From Deltaproteobacteria bacterium (lineage in GTDB: Bacteria > Desulfobacterota > Syntrophia > Syntrophales > Fen-1087), in assembly GCA_026388595.1 (NCBI GenBank), contig JAPLJM010000189.1:1-10867 (forward strand): a stretch of 10,867 bases of DNA, written 5' to 3'. The position numbers and the translations under genes were made by a program. Positions 7,228 through 10,867 of this stretch are shown one piece after another. Position 1 is the first letter of the stretch, and every line of letters starts with the position of its first letter. The notes under the pieces were generated by a model. That model made no database searches and was not told the origin of the DNA. It saw nothing but the letters and a program-made list of their open reading frames with translations.

Positions 7228-8373
7228 TTATAGCTCCTTACGTACATACATTTTGCCAGGTTTTTGCTCGATGACGCCCTTCAATTCGAGGTTGAGAAGG
7301 CCGCTGAGCACTTCCGGGGCCATCCGTCCGGTGGACGCGATGATCTCATCGATATGGACAGGTTTTTGAGAGAGGCTCTGCCATATTGCTTTTTCATTTT
7401 CAGTGAGTGCCTTGTCGGGGGCAGGCTCTCGTTTTTCCCGACGATTGACGGCGTTATCCCCGGACGGTTCCGCTTTGACCGATACCGGTATCCTGCGGGC
7501 CTGCGGCAGAATTTCCTCCAGGATATCATCGATATTTTCAATCAGCTTCGCACCCTGTTTGATCAGCTTGTTGGTTCCCCGGGAACCGGAGGCGTCGATG
7601 CTTCCCGGAACGGCAAAGACTTCCCGCCCCTGTTCCAGCGCAATCCGGGCGGTAATCAGAGAACCGCTTTTTTCACCGGCCTCAACCACCACCACCCCCA
7701 GAGAAATCCCGCTGATGATGCGGTTCCGGGCGGGAAAGTTCGGGGCATTGGGCCGTGTGCCGAATGGGAACTCCGAAATAACGGCCCCGTTTGCAACGAT
7801 CTGGCTGAGTAGTTTTTCATTTTCAGGCGGGTAGACGATATCCAATCCGCATCCCAGAACGGCAATGGTTCTTCCCCTGCCGGTCAAAGCGCCCCGGTGG
7901 GCGGCCGAATCGATCCCGCGGGCCATGCCGCTGACGATGGTTACCCCCTGCAAAGCCAGCTCGCGGCAGAGCCTTTCCGTTGTGAACAGGCCATGGGTGC
8001 TGGCCGCCCGGGAGCCGACGAAGGCGACGTTGACATCATCCTCTTTCATGCATCCTTTGACATACAGATAGGCCGGAGGGTCATAGATGCATGCGAGGTG
8101 CGGTGGATACAGGGAGTCCTGCGATGTCACGATGGAAACGCCGGTCCGCTTCGCGCAGTCAAGTTCTTTTTCGACTTTTTCCCAATCTGAAAAATGCTTG
8201 ATCTGATGCGCTGTCTGCTCACCGATGCCCGGCACGGCCTTGATCATCGACAGCGGCGACGCGAAGACTTTTTGCGGTGTCCCAAAGGCGGTCAGCAACG
8301 CCTTGTATCCCACATTGCCGACGCCTTCCACCCATTTCAGTGCGACCCAGTATTTCAAGTCCCGATTTTGCAT
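7228..8373 (-). CDS. dprA: DNA-processing protein DprA (Smf)
   Basis: Binds incoming single-stranded DNA during natural transformation and loads RecA on it; it is conserved even in bacteria not known to be competent. The 381-residue protein has three parts. The N-terminal helix-hairpin-helix/SAM-like region spans about 8-60 (VPGIGEQTA at 47-55). The extended Rossmann fold spans about 80-290, with VGSRAAS (119-125), SGMARGIDSAAHRGAL (148-163), FPARNRIISG (213-222) and GSLITARIALEQGREVFAVPG (237-257 region). The winged-helix domain (about 322-381) is the DprA C-terminal type. The linker at 295-322 is charged and low in complexity. It is the first gene of the dprA-topA-trmFO operon and follows a good promoter. 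The ATG at 8373 has no obvious Shine-Dalgarno; the only nearby structure is a small AT-rich hairpin in the leader. No other competence gene is in the window, so a role in uptake cannot be claimed here. Confidence 0.96.
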   Translation of the reverse strand: MQNRDLKYWVALKWVEGVGNVGYKALLTAFGTPQKVFASPLSMIKAVPGIGEQTAHQIKHFSDWEKVEKELDCAKRTGVSIVTSQDSLYPPHLACIYDPPAYLYVKGCMKEDDVNVAFVGSRAASTHGLFTTERLCRELALQGVTIVSGMARGIDSAAHRGALTGRGRTIAVLGCGLDIVYPPENEKLLSQIVANGAVISEFPFGTRPNAPNFPARNRIISGISLGVVVVEAGEKSGSLITARIALEQGREVFAVPGSIDASGSRGTNKLIKQGAKLIENIDDILEEILPQARRIPVSVKAEPSGDNAVNRREKREPAPDKALTENEKAIWQSLSQKPVHIDEIIASTGRMAPEVLSGLLNLELKGVIEQKPGKMYVRKEL

Positions 8374-8430
8374 AAGATTAACGGTGATTATTTTTTAATC
8401 GTTCTTATAAAGCCTTAGAAAAGAGGCGGC

Positions 8431-8460
8431 AAGATATATCTGAAAAATTCCGGGTGTCAA
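8431..8460 (-). promoter_or_regulatory. Promoter of the dprA-topA-trmFO operon
   Basis: On the minus strand a consensus -35 box TTGACA (8455-8460) is followed by a TATATC/TATCTT -10 region at 8431-8438, with 16 or 18 bp spacing depending on the register chosen. Transcription would start near 8425, leaving a leader of roughly 50 nt before dprA. The perfect -35 box and its position make this the likely operon promoter. Confidence 0.6.
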
Positions 8461-8481
8461 GTTTTTAATTGCGAAAAACCA

Positions 8482-8510
8482 TTGCGTTCTTTTGCCTTAT
8501 GGATTAGAAA
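8482..8510 (+). promoter_or_regulatory. Candidate promoter of the 580-codon gene
   Basis: TTGCGT (8482-8487) and TAGAAA (8505-8510) are spaced by 17 bp, 28 nt before the start codon. Each box deviates from consensus at one or two positions. A perfect AGGAGG Shine-Dalgarno (8525-8530) follows, 8 nt before the ATG. Confidence 0.35.
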
Positions 8511-8538
8511 TGCGCCGTGTATTTAGGAGGCGCGGGCC

Positions 8539-10281
8539 ATGGGTAAACGATTTTTTGGGATTGTTAGTGTCATTCTGCTTGTCGTTACATTGTGGGTCAT
8601 TTCATCATCTTTTCCTGTCTGGAGCATCTGGTCGGGCAATGAAAGCCGATCACGGCATGACAGTAACCTGTCAACCGCCTCAGTATTCGCTGATGAATGG
8701 TCAGGTCAGCCCGACCTGATCATTGCCCCGGCTGAAATCGATCTTGGCCTGCTGGGTCCCCGAGGAGCGCGCATCGGCTCCGTATCTCTAAAAAAAACAG
8801 CTTCCGGCGTTGCTCACTGGTCCCTCTTGCCCCTGACGGGATGGGATGTTAACGATCAGAAAAATCTGGCAGGCATTTTGGAGAGGGAGAACGATTCGCT
8901 GCGTTTTCACCTCAAAATCCTCAATGATCAGCAGGAAAGCAAAGTGAAGGGCAGAAATATCCCTTGCCCGGTCCAGTTGCAGTTTGAATCGGGCAAACAG
9001 TCCATAACATTCACCAGGAAGATCGAACCGGGAAACTATCGGGAATGGGTCAAACTTGAGACCAAGGGCGGTCAGAAATCTTTTTTTATCCGCTTTAAAT
9101 TGGTGGACAGCGCCGCCGAACCACTGCTCGGGATCGATCCTATTCAGCTTGATTTAGGCAGGGTGACGCAGGGTGAGCAAGTCAGCAGGCGGGTCAAGGT
9201 GACTAACGATGGATGGGAAACCCTTAAATGGCATGCTGCCCAGGACGAATCGACCGCTTCTGATCCCGGAAAGACATCCACCGCAGGGAAATATGTTTCT
9301 TTTCTCAATGAAGATGTGATCGGCAGCGACCACTACCTTGCTGCGCGTCATCTGAAAGATAAATTGGAATTACAGGGCAGGTGGAGGGAGGAGCAAGGCT
9401 ATCCGTCGGCCCGGTCCGATGAACATGCGCTGCGGTATCATTTTACGGGAACGTCAATCTCTGCCTATTTCTGGAAAGGGCCTTCAACGGGGCAGTTAAC
9501 GGCCTTTGTGGATGACCGTTTCATATTTCAACAGGACGGCATGGCACAACAGAAGGAGCGTTCGGAGTGGTTGGTCGCTGACGGATTATCCGGAGGCCCC
9601 CATACCTTGACGCTTGTCAGTAAGAACGGCCCTGTCACGGTGGAGGGCGTTAAGGTATCTGGAGAAGCACTGATGCGGTTGCCCGCCGGGCATGTGATCA
9701 TCTCTCCCAACAACGGTATCGTGACAAGGCAAACGAATTATATCAATATCACCGCTCAAACCAAACAATTGCCGCCAGGTTCTTATGGTGGGCAGGTCGC
9801 CTTCGATTCGAATGGCGGACAAAAGGAAATGAACCTCTTCATGGAGGTTGTTCCCGACAATATACAAAAAATACTGGATACATACCGTTATGTCCGGGAT
9901 TTGGATTATTTCTTTACCACCAATCCGGTAGCCGAGTCTGTCACACTCCAGACCCGTGGATATGTCAAGCAGGGGATTGCCTTCCGGCTCTTCATTCCGG
10001 GAACGCCGGGAACGACGGAATTTTACCGCTGGTTTCATCCCCGGAAGGGTGATCATTTCTACGGGTATGATTTAAAAAGTGCACGCCGGTCCATGCGGGG
10101 GTATATTTTGGAAGGAACAATCGGGAATATTGCTACATCCCGCCTGACCTTTACGAGAGAACTCTATCGGTGGTATCATTCAGCCAAAGAGCATTATTTC
10201 TACTCCGTCGACCCGAAGGGGGAGGGGATCCAGAACCAAGGCTATAAATATGACGGCATTGCCGGATATGTGAGGCCTTGA
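8539..10281 (+). CDS. Membrane-anchored or exported multidomain protein: BACON-like domains, inserted lectin-like domain, DUF5648-like repeats
   Basis: I do not know a named gene for this 580-residue protein. A hydrophobic N-terminus (residues 5-24, after MGKR) is a signal peptide or membrane anchor; SVFA-DEW (48-54) resembles a cleavage site but lies far from it. Residues 58-190 look like a BACON/ASH immunoglobulin-like domain, ending in PGNYREWVKLETKGGQK. A second such domain starts at 196 (IDPIQLDLGRVTQGEQVSRRVKVTNDG) but its second half appears only at 384-438 (HVIISPNNGIV, then PPGSYGGQVAFDSNGGQK). Between them, about 251-376 resembles a galactose-binding-like domain (YHFTGTSISAYFWKGPSTGQ, FVDDRFIF, GGPHTLTLV). 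Residues 449-580 form three DUF5648-like repeats (YRWFHPRKGDHFYGYD; YRWYHSAKEHYFYSVD). No catalytic motif is visible. Binding of glycans or cell-surface polymers outside the cytoplasm is inferred from domain type only. It stands alone, divergent from dprA and before the tRNA cluster, with an AGGAGG ribosome binding site. Confidence 0.85.
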   Translation: MGKRFFGIVSVILLVVTLWVISSSFPVWSIWSGNESRSRHDSNLSTASVFADEWSGQPDLIIAPAEIDLGLLGPRGARIGSVSLKKTASGVAHWSLLPLTGWDVNDQKNLAGILERENDSLRFHLKILNDQQESKVKGRNIPCPVQLQFESGKQSITFTRKIEPGNYREWVKLETKGGQKSFFIRFKLVDSAAEPLLGIDPIQLDLGRVTQGEQVSRRVKVTNDGWETLKWHAAQDESTASDPGKTSTAGKYVSFLNEDVIGSDHYLAARHLKDKLELQGRWREEQGYPSARSDEHALRYHFTGTSISAYFWKGPSTGQLTAFVDDRFIFQQDGMAQQKERSEWLVADGLSGGPHTLTLVSKNGPVTVEGVKVSGEALMRLPAGHVIISPNNGIVTRQTNYINITAQTKQLPPGSYGGQVAFDSNGGQKEMNLFMEVVPDNIQKILDTYRYVRDLDYFFTTNPVAESVTLQTRGYVKQGIAFRLFIPGTPGTTEFYRWFHPRKGDHFYGYDLKSARRSMRGYILEGTIGNIATSRLTFTRELYRWYHSAKEHYFYSVDPKGEGIQNQGYKYDGIAGYVRP

Positions 10282-10300
10282 TGCGCCGATAGACCTTCCC

Positions 10301-10323
10301 CAAGATTGATCACAAGATTGATC
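10301..10323 (+). repeat. Tandem direct repeat upstream of tRNA promoter
   Basis: CAAGATTGATC occurs at 10301-10311 and again at 10313-10323, a 12-bp period, ending directly against the -35 box of the tRNA promoter. The second copy can also fold as CAAGA-TTGA-TCTTG, but A residues rather than T residues follow, so it is not a plus-strand terminator for the gene upstream. Confidence 0.7.
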
Positions 10324-10352
10324 TTGACAAAAAAAATCAAAGGGGTTATGAA
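10324..10352 (+). promoter_or_regulatory. Promoter of the four-tRNA cluster
   Basis: A consensus -35 box TTGACA (10324-10329) and TATGAA (10347-10352) are spaced by exactly 17 bp. Transcription would begin near 10359, about 32 nt before the first tRNA. No other promoter-like pair is seen before or between the tRNA genes, and a single terminator follows the last, so the cluster is probably one transcript. Confidence 0.65.
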
Positions 10353-10390
10353 CTCTCTCTTTTTCAGAGGATGAGGAGAGCGCCGATAAT

Positions 10391-10467
<77 letters not shown>

Positions 10468-10475
10468 GATAGAAT

Positions 10476-10553
10476 GGTGGGTGTAGCTCAGTTGGTTAGA
10501 GTGCCGGGTTGTGGCCCCGGAGGCCGAGGGTTCAAATCCCTTCACTCACCCCA
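10476..10553 (+). tRNA. tRNA-His(GUG)
   Basis: The anticodon loop TTGTGGC gives GTG at 10511-10513. The acceptor stem is GTGGGTG/CACTCAC. The histidine identity pair is present: an extra G(-1) at 10476 opposite discriminator C73 (10550), followed by encoded CCA. The anticodon stem CCGGG/CCCGG is all G-C. The T stem is GAGGG/CCCTT with one G-U pair, and the D stem has a G-U pair at its outer end. The conventional seven-pair acceptor starts at 10477. Confidence 0.95.
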
Positions 10554-10587
10554 TTTTTAAATCATCCATGGCGTGACAAGAGATAAT

Positions 10588-10664
10588 GCGCCCGTAGCTC
10601 AGTTGGATAGAGTCGCAGACTTCGAATCTGTTGGTCGTACGTTCGAGTCGTACCGGGCGCGCCA
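10588..10664 (+). tRNA. tRNA-Arg(UCG)
   Basis: The anticodon loop CTTCGAA gives TCG at 10622-10624, reading CGA and, by wobble, other CGN codons. The acceptor GCGCCCG/CGGGCGC and T stem GTACG/CGTAC are perfect; the discriminator is G73, followed by encoded CCA. A20 is present in the D loop, as expected for arginine. The 5' end and six flanking bases (GATAAT) match those of the Arg(UCU) gene, which suggests an old duplication. Confidence 0.95.
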
Positions 10665-10700
10665 GATACAAGGATCAATAACAATAATATCAGCAAGAAC

Positions 10701-10776
10701 GGGCCCTTAGCTCAGCAGGTAGAGCAACTGACTCTTAATCAGTAGGTTGTCGGTTCGATCCCGACAGGGCTCACCA
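10701..10776 (+). tRNA. tRNA-Lys(CUU)
   Basis: The anticodon loop CTCTTAA gives CTT at 10734-10736, reading AAG only. The acceptor is GGGCCCT/AGGGCTC with one G-U pair. The T stem GTCGG/CCGAC and anticodon stem ACTGA/TCAGT are perfect. The discriminator is A73 and CCA is encoded. It is the last tRNA of the cluster; the terminator begins 6 nt after its CCA. Confidence 0.96.
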
Positions 10777-10781
10777 AAATC

Positions 10782-10819
10782 AAGGGGTTACGGAGAAATA
10801 CCGCAGCCCCTTTTTCTTT
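10782..10819 (+). terminator. Intrinsic terminator of the tRNA cluster
   Basis: AAGGGGTTACGG (10782-10793) pairs with CCGCAGCCCCTT (10801-10812) around the loop AGAAATA, with one A-C mismatch and one G-U pair, and runs into TTTTTCTTT. This is a textbook Rho-independent terminator placed right after tRNA-Lys. Confidence 0.87.
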
Positions 10820-10831
10820 GCCCGGTCATTC

Positions 10832-10851
10832 TCTCCCACTATTCTCCCACT
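10832..10851 (+). repeat. Short tandem direct repeat at window edge
   Basis: TCTCCCACT occurs at 10832-10840 and 10843-10851, an 11-bp period, just past the tRNA terminator. Too short to assign. The rest of 10820-10867 shows no gene. Confidence 0.5.
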
Positions 10852-10867
10852 TTCAGTGAGCTTCTGG

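Noticed and set aside
10301..10323. FNR-type site (TTGAT-N4-ATCAA)
   Set aside because: The TTGATC elements here are direct, not inverted, repeats, so the two-fold symmetry of FNR is lacking.
10313..10330. CAAGA-TTGA-TCTTG hairpin as terminator of the 580-codon gene
   Set aside because: The stem is only 5 bp and is followed by A residues, not T residues, on the plus strand; the same bases make the tRNA promoter.
10385..10390. GATAAT as a -10 box before tRNA-Arg(UCU)
   Set aside because: No -35 box at proper distance, and it abuts the tRNA 5' end so no leader would be left; the TTGACA/TATGAA pair upstream is far better.

Overview
This is about 10.9 kb of bacterial chromosome of moderate GC content. 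It carries ordinary housekeeping genes plus one unusual accessory gene. The conserved order dprA-topA-trmFO, iron-type superoxide dismutase, a medium/long-chain acyl-CoA ligase of the AlkK type, and tRNA genes that encode their own CCA end all point to a Gram-negative anaerobe or facultative anaerobe. A Desulfobacterota/'deltaproteobacterial' lineage, perhaps Syntrophus-like, fits best. That placement is inference from gene content, not a search result.

Layout from left to right. On the minus strand lie sodB (35-628), with its own promoter and a palindrome overlapping that promoter, and an AMP-forming acyl-CoA ligase (745-2373). A 184-bp divergent intergenic region separates the ligase from a plus-strand patatin-like serine hydrolase (2558-3487). 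The hydrolase gene ends in a hairpin where it meets the convergent minus-strand operon dprA (7228-8373), topA (4880-7222), trmFO (3538-4854). That operon is tightly packed: the topA ribosome binding site lies inside the last dprA codons, and trmFO starts 25 nt after topA. It is preceded by a good sigma-70-type promoter. Divergent from dprA is a 580-codon gene (8539-10281) for a membrane-anchored or exported protein. It closes with a tRNA cluster Arg(UCU)-His(GUG)-Arg(UCG)-Lys(CUU) (10391-10776), which has its own promoter and a strong intrinsic terminator.

How the genes work together. sodB is oxidative-stress defence. The ligase and the patatin-like hydrolase are both lipid enzymes read from one divergent control region, so release and re-activation of fatty acids is a plausible shared job, though unproven. 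dprA-topA-trmFO is a conserved information-processing operon: ssDNA/RecA loading, DNA relaxation, and folate-dependent m5U54 tRNA methylation.

The most interesting item is the 580-residue protein. It appears to be built from two BACON/ASH-type immunoglobulin-like domains, the second split by an inserted galactose-binding-like (lectin-type) domain, followed by three DUF5648-like repeats at the C-terminus. It sits between conserved dprA and a tRNA array, a typical site for accessory genes. I see no CRISPR array, transposase, integrase or rRNA in the window.
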